A DNA stretch of 64,000 bases from Nocardia pseudobrasiliensis NBRC 108224 (GTDB lineage: Bacteria > Actinomycetota > Actinomycetes > Mycobacteriales > Mycobacteriaceae), in NCBI RefSeq assembly GCF_001613105.1, contig NZ_BDBS01000024.1:62001-126000 (forward strand). The letters are read 5' to 3'. The notes beneath the pieces are model-generated. The model was given only the letters and a program-made list of their open reading frames with translations. It searched no databases and was not told where the DNA came from. A program made the position numbers and the translations under genes. Within the stretch, counting starts at the first letter, position 1. Every line of letters starts with the position of its first letter. Of this stretch, positions 18,008 through 26,003 are shown one piece after another.

Positions 18008-18475
18008 ATGTCCCGAATGCTCGAAGTAATCGACGGTGGTGCCGGCTCCAACAACGACGCCGAGCCGGGTTCGCCGATTGACGAGATTGTGCGCGAGGGT
18101 GTGCGGGCGATGCTGGCGGCGGCGTTGCAGGCCGAAGTAGCCGCGTATATCGCTCGATTCGCTGATCGGCTCGACGAGAACGGGCATCGACTGGTGGTCC
18201 GTAACGGCTTTTACGCCGCCCGCGCCGTGACCACCTCCGCGGGTGCGGTCGAGGTCCGTGCACCACGGGTCAACGACAAGCGTGTCGATCCGGAAAACGG
18301 TGAGCATCAACGTTTCTCCTCAACGATCCTGCCGGCGATGGCGTTCAAACTGCTCGAGTCCGCTCAGAACCGGTGGCGGGCGGTCAGTGCGCCGCACCTG
18401 GTCGCTCTCGTCCGCGCGGGAGCACATTTCGATCGAGGCATTCTCGTCGAGCGTGAGCAGGGCACCGCAGCATGA
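18008..18475 (+). pseudogene. IS256-family transposase remnant with in-frame internal deletion
   Basis: About 155 residues against roughly 400-430 for an intact transposase. The N-terminal part (IDEIVREGVRAMLAAALQAE, then VVRNGFYAARAVTTSAG and VEVRAPRVNDKRVD, ending in RFSSTILP) is the start of IS256-group transposases. It runs directly into AMAFKLLESAQNRWRAVSAP and HLVALVRAGAHFDRG, which are from the extreme C-terminus. The junction is near 18332-18340 and stays in frame. The DDE catalytic core is gone, so it cannot transpose by itself. ATG 18008 is preferred over GTG 17999 by family pattern. Its stop overlaps the next gene's ATG. Confidence 0.88.
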
Positions 18476-18960
18476 CCGACCGCCCGCTGTTATTCCTCGA
18501 TGTCGACGGGCCGCTTCTCCCGTTCGGTGAGAACCCGCAACGCGAACCGCGTGATGTCGTGTCGCATTCGCACCTGTCGCGGCTCAGCCCCGAACTCGGG
18601 CGCCGACTGGCGGCACTACCGTGCGAACTGGTTTGGGCCACCACATGGGAAGACGACGCGAATGCCGAGATCGCGCCGCGCCTCGGGCTACCCCGGCTGC
18701 CGGTCGTGCATCGGCCCGATTCCTCCGTCGAGCACGAACACGAAGACCAGTGGTTCGGGCTGTGCTGGAAGACCCGGACACTGGTCGACTGGGCGGCCGG
18801 ACGCCCATTCGCCTGGGTCGACGACGAGATCACCGACGCCGACCGCAATTGGGTCTCCGCACAGCATCCCGGTCGCGCGTTCCTCCGCCACGTCGAGTCG
18901 TTCCGTGGACTCAGCGACGAGGACATCGCAGCCCTTGATCAATGGCTGCGAGCAACCTGA
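18472..18960 (+). CDS. Small HAD-fold protein (RNA-repair-associated HAD type)
   Basis: A 162-residue protein from ATG 18472, overlapping the transposase remnant by four bases. Motif I is FLDVDGPLLPF (residues about 8-18), a WATTWEDDAN motif lies in the middle, and motif IV is FAWVDDEITDAD. This layout matches the compact actinobacterial HAD proteins related to the HAD domain of Swiss-army-knife RNA repair proteins. Hydrolase or phosphatase activity is likely; the substrate is unknown. The original promoter may have been replaced by the inserted element, since no good ribosome site other than a weak GAGCAGG is visible. Confidence 0.75.
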   Translation: MTDRPLLFLDVDGPLLPFGENPQREPRDVVSHSHLSRLSPELGRRLAALPCELVWATTWEDDANAEIAPRLGLPRLPVVHRPDSSVEHEHEDQWFGLCWKTRTLVDWAAGRPFAWVDDEITDADRNWVSAQHPGRAFLRHVESFRGLSDEDIAALDQWLRAT

Positions 18961-19002
18961 ATCACCCGAGATCCACAGAAATTGACAATTATCCCATATC
19001 CG

Positions 19003-19473
19003 CTATCCGAGGTTCGGCTTGTATACAGCGATGGATATTGCGATGAAATCCAAAGCCTCGGATGGCGTCATGTGTAGGCGGATATCCGGTTCCTTGCGGT
19101 AGCTGTCCTGCAGCATCATTGCCACCGTGCGCCCGGCGGCCTCCAGCGGTTGGCCTGTGAGAGTGAGCTTTTCGACCGAATCCGCCGTCGTCCTGCCCAG
19201 CGTGGTCAGGTTGTCGCGCGGGGTGGAGCTTGCCACTGCCGTCAGGGCGCCGCCCTTGCCTTTGACCAAGCCGACGAATCTGTCGTCTTCGCTGAGTGGC
19301 TGCGCCACAGCTGTGGTTCGGGGAACGGTGTATGCCGCGGCGGCGCTTGATATCTGGGTACTGGTGGAAGCGGCGGACTTCGGCTCGCTGTCGGAACCGC
19401 AGCCGACCGTGGCTGCCAGCACCACGCCCCCCATCGCACCAGCCAGAATGGTGCGCGTCTGAACTCTGTGCAC
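19003..19473 (-). CDS. DUF732-like lipoprotein
   Basis: GTG 19473 is the best start, giving 156 residues with a short basic N-terminus, a hydrophobic segment (ILAGAMGGVVLAATVGC) and a cysteine followed by GSDSEPK, consistent with a lipoprotein signal although the lipobox is imperfect. After a Ser/Thr/Ala linker, the C-terminal region (DDRFVGLVKGKGG, then AGRTVAMMLQDSYRKEP and ALDFIAISIAVYKPN) resembles DUF732, a small domain of secreted mycobacterial and nocardial proteins of unknown role. It converges on the HAD gene, with 42 bases between the stops. Confidence 0.65.
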   Translation of the reverse strand: MHRVQTRTILAGAMGGVVLAATVGCGSDSEPKSAASTSTQISSAAAAYTVPRTTAVAQPLSEDDRFVGLVKGKGGALTAVASSTPRDNLTTLGRTTADSVEKLTLTGQPLEAAGRTVAMMLQDSYRKEPDIRLHMTPSEALDFIAISIAVYKPNLG

Positions 19474-19596
19474 GCAAGGACGGTAGCAGCACAGTGTCGG
19501 ACATGATGGCCTGAGAGTTCCTGTACCGCAATGGCGGCCGCTTCGGACAGGGCTATGAACGCGGCTGGCTGTCCGCACGTTTGCCGGGGGCCTCGT

Positions 19597-20379
19597 CTAT
19601 GCCGTGGGGATCAGCCGGTGCACAGTGCCCACCCAGTCCAGCACGGTGACGTTCCCGGAGTCGTCGACGCGGATGTCGATGGGGCGCAGGACGCTGAACT
19701 CCTCGAATGGCGGCTCTGTGACAGTGCCGGTGGGAGAGAGTATTTCGACGTTGTGTCTGATGGTGGTGTTGCCGAAGTTGGTGAGGTAGGTGTTGCCCTG
19801 GGCGTCGACGTCGATGCCGGTTGGTGCGTCGACCCTGTGGAATTGCAGGGTTGTCTGTACACCCTGGGGGGTCAGGCGGACGACGCTGCCCGACGAGGAC
19901 GAGCCCTCGGCCTTGTTGGTGACGGTGATGTTGCCGGTCTTGTCCACTCGGATGCCATGCGGTACCAGCAGATTGGTGAAGGGGAGGTCTACCTGGGTGC
20001 CGTCGGGGGAGAGTCGGACCACGCGGTTGTTGCTGCCGTCGGTGACGTAGACATTTCCTGCCTGGTCGACGTCGACGTCGTTGGGGAATCGTCCCAGACC
20101 GGTGAACGGGAGCACGGTGACGACACCGTCGGTGCCGAGCTTCAGTACGCGGCTGCCGCCGTAGTCGACCACGTAGGCATTGCCGATCTGGTCGACTCGG
20201 ATACCGGCGGGCGACCCCTGGAAAGTCATCGGGAGTGCGGCCTGCGTCCCGTCCAGCGAGAGCTTCTCCACCTGGCGCGGACGCTGGTTGGACACATAGG
20301 TGTTGCCTGCGGAATCGACCTCGAGGCCGATCGGCCCTCCCAGATTTTTGAATGGCAGCTTGATCTGTTTGTAGGCCAT
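19597..20379 (-). CDS. NHL-repeat beta-propeller protein (second copy)
   Basis: ATG 20379 is preceded by GAAAGG six bases upstream, giving 260 residues. Six repeats are seen: PIGLEVDSAGNTYVSN, PAGIRVDQIGNAYVVD, PNDVDVDQAGNVYVTD, PHGIRVDKTGNITVTN, PTGIDVDAQGNTYLTN and PIDIRVDDSGNVTVLD. It is clearly related to the propeller at 15663-16412 in repeat number, spacing and linker style (TVLPF and LPFTNL blocks). No signal peptide is present. The intact frame contrasts with the decayed genes next to it. It may be a phage moron gene or a cargo gene with its own promoter. Confidence 0.8.
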   Translation of the reverse strand: MAYKQIKLPFKNLGGPIGLEVDSAGNTYVSNQRPRQVEKLSLDGTQAALPMTFQGSPAGIRVDQIGNAYVVDYGGSRVLKLGTDGVVTVLPFTGLGRFPNDVDVDQAGNVYVTDGSNNRVVRLSPDGTQVDLPFTNLLVPHGIRVDKTGNITVTNKAEGSSSSGSVVRLTPQGVQTTLQFHRVDAPTGIDVDAQGNTYLTNFGNTTIRHNVEILSPTGTVTEPPFEEFSVLRPIDIRVDDSGNVTVLDWVGTVHRLIPTA

Positions 20380-20427
20380 GACGAACCTTTCGCTATTCAG
20401 TTTTACCGGCCTGACGAGGCCCACCCT

Positions 20428-20917
20428 CTATCGTACTGAAAGGCTTTGTGGCACAAGGTGTTGGCGATATCGGCGAAAATGTGATCGGGGTGAGCGTTTA
20501 CGTCTACGAGCGGATTTCGCTTTGACCGGTTGACGTTTCGTGCTCGACGCGGGCTCGGGCCTGCGGTGCAACCGCCGCCACCACCATCCGCCCGCACCAA
20601 TCACGGCTGCGGCAATCGCGGACGGCGTCGCTCGAATCGACCAGCAGTTTCGCCTTGACCGTCGGTCCCACCTCAACGGTTCCCCCGTTGATGGGTGAGG
20701 TGTTCGGTAGCAGGGCCGCTATGCGGGATCTGAGTTCCTGCCCGTTGCCCAGTTCGAGTCCGATTCGTACGGTCTTGTCCATGTCCACCGACTTCGGGGC
20801 ATGCCAGGTCGCGGCCGTCCGGACCAATTCGTGGGTTCGGGCGTCGAGGATCGCCAATTGGCGCGCGGTGTCATTCGAGATGGTGGGGCCGGTGGCCGCT
20901 GCCGGCCCCCGTCTTGG
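20428..20917 (-). pseudogene. Frameshifted remnant of a membrane-anchored protein
   Basis: One minus frame encodes a good-looking domain (NDTARQLAILDARTHELVRT, VRIGLELGNGQELRSRIAAL, VEVGPTVKAKLLVDSSDA) but then loses sense. The frame shifted by one base continues with TPSAIAAAVIGAGGWWWRRL and a long basic tail, which reads as a C-terminal transmembrane helix with a cytoplasmic anchor. The shift falls between about 20615 and 20635. No ATG start is present; a stop lies at 20918-20920. Most likely a decayed gene for an extracytoplasmic or signalling protein with one C-terminal membrane anchor. The family was not recognised. Confidence 0.5.
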
Positions 20918-21131
20918 TCATCACCTACGCCCCACGTCGATGGTCCATGCCGGTCGCTGGTCACGTTACACCCAGGGCAGAGGGGTTGAGTTGTGAATAG
21001 TTGTGGACGACAAGAGTATTCGCTGACCGATCACCGCTGTGTCCGGTCGCGGACAGCCCAGGTGCGTGTCGAGTAGAATTGCCCCACCCTCCTCGAGTTA
21101 TCTCCCATTTCTCTTGGTTGGGTTGGTTGGG

Positions 21132-21155
21132 CCCCGTCGACCTCGGTCGGCGGGG
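21132..21155. terminator. Hairpin downstream of the integrase gene
   Basis: CCCCGTCGACC (21132-21142) can pair with GGTCGGCGGGG (21145-21155), 11 pairs including one G-U, with a very short loop. It lies just past the integrase stop on the minus strand. No U-run follows. The rest of 20918-21163 shows nothing convincing. Confidence 0.45.
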
Positions 21156-21163
21156 GCTTTGGG

Positions 21164-22513
21164 TTATGCCGCGGGGAGGGCGGGCAGGGTGGTGGTGTCG
21201 ATGCCGAGGAAGGCGTCGAGTTTGTTGAGGGCGTCCTGGGCGACGGCTTGGCCTATGTGGGTGTAGATCATGGTTGTGGCCACGTCGGTGTGGCCGAGGA
21301 TCATCTGGATGGTTTTCGGGTCGACTCCAGCTTCGTGGAGCAGGGTCGCGGTGGTGTGGCGGGTTTCGTGGACGAGTAGGTCTGCGGGAAGTCCGGCCAG
21401 TTCGGCGCATTCCTTGTACAGCACCCAGCCGTAACGTGGTGGCAGGGGGCGGATTTCGTCGGTGTAGCGGGGGTCGATGAAAACAAGATTGTGTGGATTG
21501 TCCGGGCGGCCAAGGGTTTTCTGCGCCTGGAGCATCAGGAATGCGTTCAGTTGCGGGGTAGCGGGGAGCATACGCATACCGCCCTGTTTCGGACGGGTCA
21601 GAAACAAACTGTCCACCAAATGACGATGCTCGTAATCCAGGGGGAAGTCGAAATAGCCCTCGGGGCAGGCGAATCCGCGCGCCTTGCCGCACGGCCAGGT
21701 TTCGTCCGTGTGCTGGGGGCCGCACCCGTGCTTTTTGGAATGCGATTGGAGTTGCCATTCGAAATCCAGCCAGCCGCCGGTGCCGTCGGCGCGATCGGAC
21801 AGCTGTACCCGATCCCACGTCAGGCCGAGCACCTCGCCCAGCCGGACGCCGGTGAACAGCAGGACCGCCAGCGCGACGGTGTAGGGATGCCCGTGCTGAT
21901 ACGTGGTGCGCAGCAACAGCTTCGCGTTGTCGGCGGCGATGGCGCGGCGTTTGGCGTCGCTGGGATCCGGGGGCGTGGCCTGGTCGACGACATTGCGGTC
22001 GACCTCGTCGCGGTCATAGGCGTCCTGAAAGGCGGTGTGCATCACCCGATGTGCGAGCCGGGCGGTCGAGATGCCGTTCCAGCGGCCCTTGGATGTGGTG
22101 CGCACGCGCACGACGATCGCGTCGTACATCGCGTTGATCTCGTCGACCTTCAGCTCGCGTTTGCGTCGCTCGCCGAGCAGGGGCCTGATGTGCGCGTTGA
22201 CGACCGACTCGTAGCCGACGAAGGTCTTGGGGGTGCAGCGGCGTTTGGCGATGTTCTCGAGCCAGTAGTCCAGCCAGCCGTTCACCGTGGACTTGTCGAC
22301 CGCGGTCGGCAGGCCCCGGCGGGCGCGTTCGACCTTCTGGCGCAACTTCTCCAGCGCCTCGTCGTAGTCCTTGGCGTAGGCCTTCAGCCGAACCGGGCCG
22401 CCCGCTGCGGGATTGGGATTGCGCTGCGAGGCCGCGTAGACCCCGCGCTTGGCGTCCCAGCGGATCGACACCGTGCCCTTCGGCGCGCGCGTCTTCGTGG
22501 TGGTTCTGCTCAC
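21164..22513 (-). CDS. Tyrosine recombinase / phage integrase
   Basis: GTG 22513 is chosen because GAGGA lies eight bases upstream and residues follow as SRTTTKTRAPKG, a normal integrase start; the open frame goes further upstream, across a set of direct repeats. The 449-residue product has an N-terminal arm-binding domain, a SAM-like core-binding domain (VNGWLDYWLENIAKRRCTPK) and a catalytic domain with the first Arg in TGVRLGEVLGL, HETRHTTATLLHEAG (H-x-x-R), LGHTDVATTMIYTHI (His and Tyr nucleophile). A Cys-containing insert (HGCGPQHTDETWPCG) lies before the second half. It likely integrated the adjacent prophage. The attachment core was not identified. Confidence 0.9.
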   Translation of the reverse strand: MSRTTTKTRAPKGTVSIRWDAKRGVYAASQRNPNPAAGGPVRLKAYAKDYDEALEKLRQKVERARRGLPTAVDKSTVNGWLDYWLENIAKRRCTPKTFVGYESVVNAHIRPLLGERRKRELKVDEINAMYDAIVVRVRTTSKGRWNGISTARLAHRVMHTAFQDAYDRDEVDRNVVDQATPPDPSDAKRRAIAADNAKLLLRTTYQHGHPYTVALAVLLFTGVRLGEVLGLTWDRVQLSDRADGTGGWLDFEWQLQSHSKKHGCGPQHTDETWPCGKARGFACPEGYFDFPLDYEHRHLVDSLFLTRPKQGGMRMLPATPQLNAFLMLQAQKTLGRPDNPHNLVFIDPRYTDEIRPLPPRYGWVLYKECAELAGLPADLLVHETRHTTATLLHEAGVDPKTIQMILGHTDVATTMIYTHIGQAVAQDALNKLDAFLGIDTTTLPALPAA

Positions 22514-22588
22514 CGGGCGTTTCCTCACAACGTTTTCGGAACGAGAGCCGGGCCCGTACGGACCGTCGGAAACTGGTTGCAAACCGCT

Positions 22589-22625
22589 ACTGGTCACAAG
22601 CCACTGGTCACAATAACTGGTCACA
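22589..22625 (+). repeat. Three direct repeats ACTGGTCACA upstream of the integrase
   Basis: ACTGGTCACA occurs at 22589-22598, 22603-22612 and 22616-22625, spaced by 14 and 13 bases. They lie 76-112 bases upstream of the integrase start. Such iterons are typical of integrase arm-type sites, excisionase sites or operators. All three are exact. Confidence 0.75.
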
Positions 22626-22800
22626 TCAGGATGCATGCAACTGCTTCACATCCCATAAAATCACAGCCATGAGCTGGCTATGCAACAAGTGACACCCGTG
22701 GGATGTGGGCTCTCAGCCCGGCGTCCATCTGACTACGGATCAGAAGGTTGGGCTTCACATTCGCCACCCATCCACACCCCCGGGTCCTTCCGAATAGTAG

Positions 22801-23195
22801 TTCGGTCGTGCGTACGGATCCGTCTGCGCCGGAAGGGAAACGTGTGTCACGCCGGAAACTCGCGAGGAGTTCTGCAAGGACCCGCAAAGGTATACAACGG
22901 TCCTCGAGGACAACGTGATCGCCATCAAGGGAAACTCGAGCCCGACTGTTACGTCGATGTCGAGCCGGAACGCCGAAACAAGTTCAACTGCTTGACCGCA
23001 GAGGGGTTGGCCGAATTCTTCGAAACGAAGGCGAAAGCGTTCATCAGGATCACCCAGGAGGATCAGGAGCGCGACAAGGCGAAGGAACCGGCCTGGTTGC
23101 CCGACGAGGTCTGCGGCAAGTATCCGAAGATGACCAAGAAGCCCTACCGGAACTGCTTGGTCCGAGAAGGTTACGAAGAGGAGTTCGAGGACTGA
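22801..23195 (+). pseudogene. Frameshifted small gene of unknown family
   Basis: The 3' half reads LEPDCYVDVEPERRNKFNCL, then AEGLAEFFETKAKAFIRITQ and a charged C-terminus ending EEEFED, with normal codon use. Its upstream continuation lies in another frame (ETREEFCKDPQRYTTVLEDN, then VIAIKG). The two join at AAGGGAAAC (22927-22935), which contains the heptamer GGGAAAC in the phase that a -1 slip needs. No ATG, GTG or TTG precedes the upstream frame between the stop at 22798 and GTG 22915, so decay is the simplest reading. The family is unknown; the shared Cys residues suggest a small cysteine-containing domain. Confidence 0.5.
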
Positions 23196-23322
23196 CTCCG
23201 GCGCACCCGCCGGTCGATCAGGTGTCGATCGCTGACTGAACCCACCGGCTCGAGTAACGTGCTTGCGCGGGTCGCGCACGGTGGATGTGGATCCGGTTCG
23301 GGACTCGGGCGAAAGGACTGGT

Positions 23323-24480
23323 GTGACGGGCGCGCGGATGGTCGGGCTGTTCGCCGGGATCGGTGGACTCGAGCTGGGCCTGTCCGCGCACGGGTGGGAG
23401 ACCGAACTGCTGTGTGAGATCGATCCCGGCGCGGGGGCCGTACTGGCCGCGCGGTTCCCCGAGGTCGAATTGCACAGCGACGTCACGAGATTGCGGGCCC
23501 TGCCGTCGGGGACCGATCTGGTGGCCGCGGGATTTCCCTGTCAGGACCTGTCCCAGGCCGGGCGCACGGCCGGAATCACCGGCGCGCGATCGGGTTTGGT
23601 GGACGAGGTGTTCCGGCTGGTGCGACGTCGGCGCGGGCCGCGCTGGCTGCTGATCGAGAATGTGCCGTTCATGCTGCAGCTGGGGCGCGGGCAGGCCATG
23701 CGTCACATCACCGCCGCGCTCGAGGAACTCGGATACACCTGGGCCTATCGGGTGGTGGACGCGCGGGCGTTCGGTCTGCCGCAGCGCCGACAGCGCGTGC
23801 TGATGTTGGCCTCGCGCACCGAGGATCCGCGACCGGTGCTGTTCGGGACCGATGCCGGGCCGCGCACGGTCGGCGACGCGGGCGCGGATCCGTGCGGTTT
23901 CTACTGGACCGAGGGTGTGCGCGGACTGGGCTGGGCGGTCAATGCCGTGCCGACGCTGAAGGGCGGCTCCGGTCTCGGAATCGCCAGTCCGCCCGCGGTT
24001 CGCCTGCCGTCGGGTGAGATCGTCACCCCGGGGATCACCGATGCCGAACGGCTGCAGGGCTTCTCGCGGGATTGGACGACGCCCGCACTGGACGCCGCGG
24101 GCGTGCGGTCGGGACATCGATGGAAACTGGTCGGCAATGCCGTGAGCGTCCGCATGGCCACCTGGATCGGCGGACGGTTGGCCGCCTCCGCCGACGCCGC
24201 GCTGCCCGACGAACTGCCGCTGTCGGGTCAGCCCTGGCCGGGCGCCGCGTGGGGCCGGGACGGGCAGGCCTATCGGGTGCCGGTGTCGACCTGGCCGGTC
24301 CATGAGCCGTATGAGGATCTGCGCTGGTTCCTCGACGACGCGCGGCTGCTGTCGGCTCGGGCCACCGCCGGATTCCTGCGCCGGGCGGCCCGCGGCACTC
24401 TGCGGTTCCCGCCGGGATTCATCCTCGACGTTGAGAACCATCTGCATCGAATGGGAGGCTTTCCCCGCGAGGCGGCCTGA
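23323..24480 (+). CDS. DNA (cytosine-5) methyltransferase
   Basis: GTG 23323 has GAAAGGA at 23311-23317 five bases upstream and gives 385 residues. Motif I is VGLFAGIGGLELGL; motif IV with the catalytic cysteine is GFPCQDLSQAG (about residue 73); motif VI is the IENVPF segment; motif VIII is LPQRRQRVLML; motif X is LVGNAVSVRMATWIG near residue 275. The target recognition domain between VIII and IX is short, and a 100-residue C-terminal extension follows. It modifies a cytosine in DNA. The next gene encodes Vsr, which repairs T:G mismatches made when methylated cytosine deaminates, so the pair forms a unit of the Dcm-Vsr type. No restriction nuclease is beside it. Confidence 0.9.
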   Translation: MTGARMVGLFAGIGGLELGLSAHGWETELLCEIDPGAGAVLAARFPEVELHSDVTRLRALPSGTDLVAAGFPCQDLSQAGRTAGITGARSGLVDEVFRLVRRRRGPRWLLIENVPFMLQLGRGQAMRHITAALEELGYTWAYRVVDARAFGLPQRRQRVLMLASRTEDPRPVLFGTDAGPRTVGDAGADPCGFYWTEGVRGLGWAVNAVPTLKGGSGLGIASPPAVRLPSGEIVTPGITDAERLQGFSRDWTTPALDAAGVRSGHRWKLVGNAVSVRMATWIGGRLAASADAALPDELPLSGQPWPGAAWGRDGQAYRVPVSTWPVHEPYEDLRWFLDDARLLSARATAGFLRRAARGTLRFPPGFILDVENHLHRMGGFPREAA

Positions 24481-24563
24481 GCCTCACGAAGACCTCACAT
24501 TTCGGCCAGCACACTTGTGGAATGGGAACATTTCCACGGCCGAACACGCTGGACAGGACGTGT

Positions 24564-24980
24564 ATGACCGCCGGACGACCGACCACCGACGCGGCGACCA
24601 GCGCTCGAATGTCCCGTCAGCGACGCACCGGCACCGCCCCGGAGACGGCCCTGCGCAAGGAGCTGCACCGCCGCGGCGCGCGCTTTTTCGTCGATCGTCC
24701 CCCGCTGCCCGGACTGCGGCGGCGCGCCGATCTGGTCTTTCCGCGCCGCAGGGTCGCGGTGTACGTCGACGGCTGTTTCTGGCACAGCTGCCCGCGGCAC
24801 GCCACCCATCCCAAGAACAACGCCCAGTGGTGGGCCGAGAAATTGGCCGGGAACGTGGCCCGCGATCGGGACACAGATGCGCGGCTGGCGGCGGCCGGGT
24901 GGCTGGTGGTTCGGATCTGGGAGCACGAGGACGCGGGCGACGCGGCCGATCGAGTGCAGGCGGCATTGGCCGGTCGGTAG
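24564..24980 (+). CDS. vsr: Very short patch repair (Vsr) endonuclease
   Basis: ATG 24564 follows AGGA at 24555-24558 and gives 138 residues. The protein contains MSRQRRTGTAPETALRKELH, the metal-site segment RADLVFPRRRVAVYVDGCFW with a following HSCPRH, and WLVVRIWEHE near the C-terminus, all diagnostic of Vsr nickases. It cuts 5' of the T in T:G mismatches arising at methylated cytosines. The 83-bp gap from the methyltransferase and the same strand suggest co-expression or close linkage. Confidence 0.9.
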   Translation: MTAGRPTTDAATSARMSRQRRTGTAPETALRKELHRRGARFFVDRPPLPGLRRRADLVFPRRRVAVYVDGCFWHSCPRHATHPKNNAQWWAEKLAGNVARDRDTDARLAAAGWLVVRIWEHEDAGDAADRVQAALAGR

Positions 24981-25059
24981 TTCATGATGGAAAGGGAACG
25001 CACGCTGACCGTCCGACCAGTCTCAGGTCGGGGCCCACGAGACCGCAGGGACGAGGGCA

Positions 25060-25887
25060 ATGACGTCGAGCGAGGATAGCCGCGCGGCGGTGGCCGTTCT
25101 GGAACGACGGACACCGCCCGGACATCGCCGTCCCCGGGTGCTGCGCTGGTCTATCGCGGCGGCCATCGCCCTTTCCGGACTGTGTTATTCGTCCTGGGTG
25201 CTGGAGTTCGTGCTGCCGCTGGGGCTGAATCCGGTCACATCGTTTCTGAGCGAACTCGATGCGGTGGGCCGCCCGTACGGCTGGGTGTTCTCCACCGCGG
25301 ACACCATCACCGGCAGCTTGGCCCTGGCCGCGGCGCTGGCGGGGCTGTTCGCCTTCTCGCGTCGGCCGCTGTCGACCGTGGCCTGGGTGGCCCTGGGATG
25401 TTTCGGCGCCGCCACGATCGCGGACGCGCAGTGGCCGCTACGGCCGTGCGCCGACTGCGGTTCCGACAGCGGTCTGTTCCCGCAGCTACATCAGGTGCAC
25501 GCGCTGACCAGCACGCTGGCGGTGACCTCGATCTTCGTGGCGATGATTGCCTTCAGCCTGGCCGCGTTCCGCTATCGGCGCTGGCCGATCCTGCGGCATT
25601 CGGGTCTGTGGATTCTCGTATTGGGTTCGGCCGTGACGACCTGGATGCTGATCGCGGACAATCTGCCCGGCAACTACGCGCTCGGCATCGCCCAGCGGAT
25701 CCAGGTCGGATCGATGTCGCTGTGGCTGATCGCGCTGGCTGTGCAGATCTGGGTGGCCGAGCGTGCGCTCAACGACGACGAACCCGCACGGCCACCAGCG
25801 ATCGCGGCGCCGAGGACGCGAGCGCGCCGGAGACGGCCATCGCGGCGAACACCGCCAGCATCAGGCCCAGGACGACAACTTCGATGA
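25060..25887 (+). CDS. DUF998 family membrane protein
   Basis: A 275-residue protein from ATG 25060. About six transmembrane helices can be read, starting with VLRWSIAAAIALSGLCYSSW. The family features LGLNPVTSFLSEL and a Cys pair in PCADCGSDSG fit DUF998, whose role is unknown. The C-terminal 35 residues are Arg/Pro-rich and low in complexity; the DNA there codes on the other strand for a short hydrophobic peptide, so the true functional end may be near ALNDDE. Confidence 0.7.
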   Translation: MTSSEDSRAAVAVLERRTPPGHRRPRVLRWSIAAAIALSGLCYSSWVLEFVLPLGLNPVTSFLSELDAVGRPYGWVFSTADTITGSLALAAALAGLFAFSRRPLSTVAWVALGCFGAATIADAQWPLRPCADCGSDSGLFPQLHQVHALTSTLAVTSIFVAMIAFSLAAFRYRRWPILRHSGLWILVLGSAVTTWMLIADNLPGNYALGIAQRIQVGSMSLWLIALAVQIWVAERALNDDEPARPPAIAAPRTRARRRRPSRRTPPASGPGRQLR

Positions 25888-25897
25888 TCATGCTCAT
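25769..25897 (-). CDS. Possible small single-helix membrane peptide
   Basis: A 42-residue frame (ATG 25897, second ATG 25891) consisting of one hydrophobic helix (IIEVVVLGLMLAVFAAMAVS) and a basic end. It overlaps the low-complexity 3' end of the DUF998 gene on the opposite strand. No clear ribosome site. It could be a real small protein or chance; transcript data would decide. Confidence 0.35.
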   Translation of the reverse strand: MSMIIEVVVLGLMLAVFAAMAVSGALASSAPRSLVAVRVRRR

Positions 25898-26003
25898 GGA
25901 TCCAGACTGACGGTCCCGGCTGGCAGGGGTCCGTGTCGATGATCGGAAAAACCTGAGAATCCGGTGGGACGCGCGGCGGTCTCGGTGAGTAATCTCGACT
26001 TCC

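Noticed and set aside
22680..22930. ATG 22680 as the start of a 171-aa protein
   Set aside because: The first 80 residues read as noise; coding signal in 22840-22935 is in another frame.
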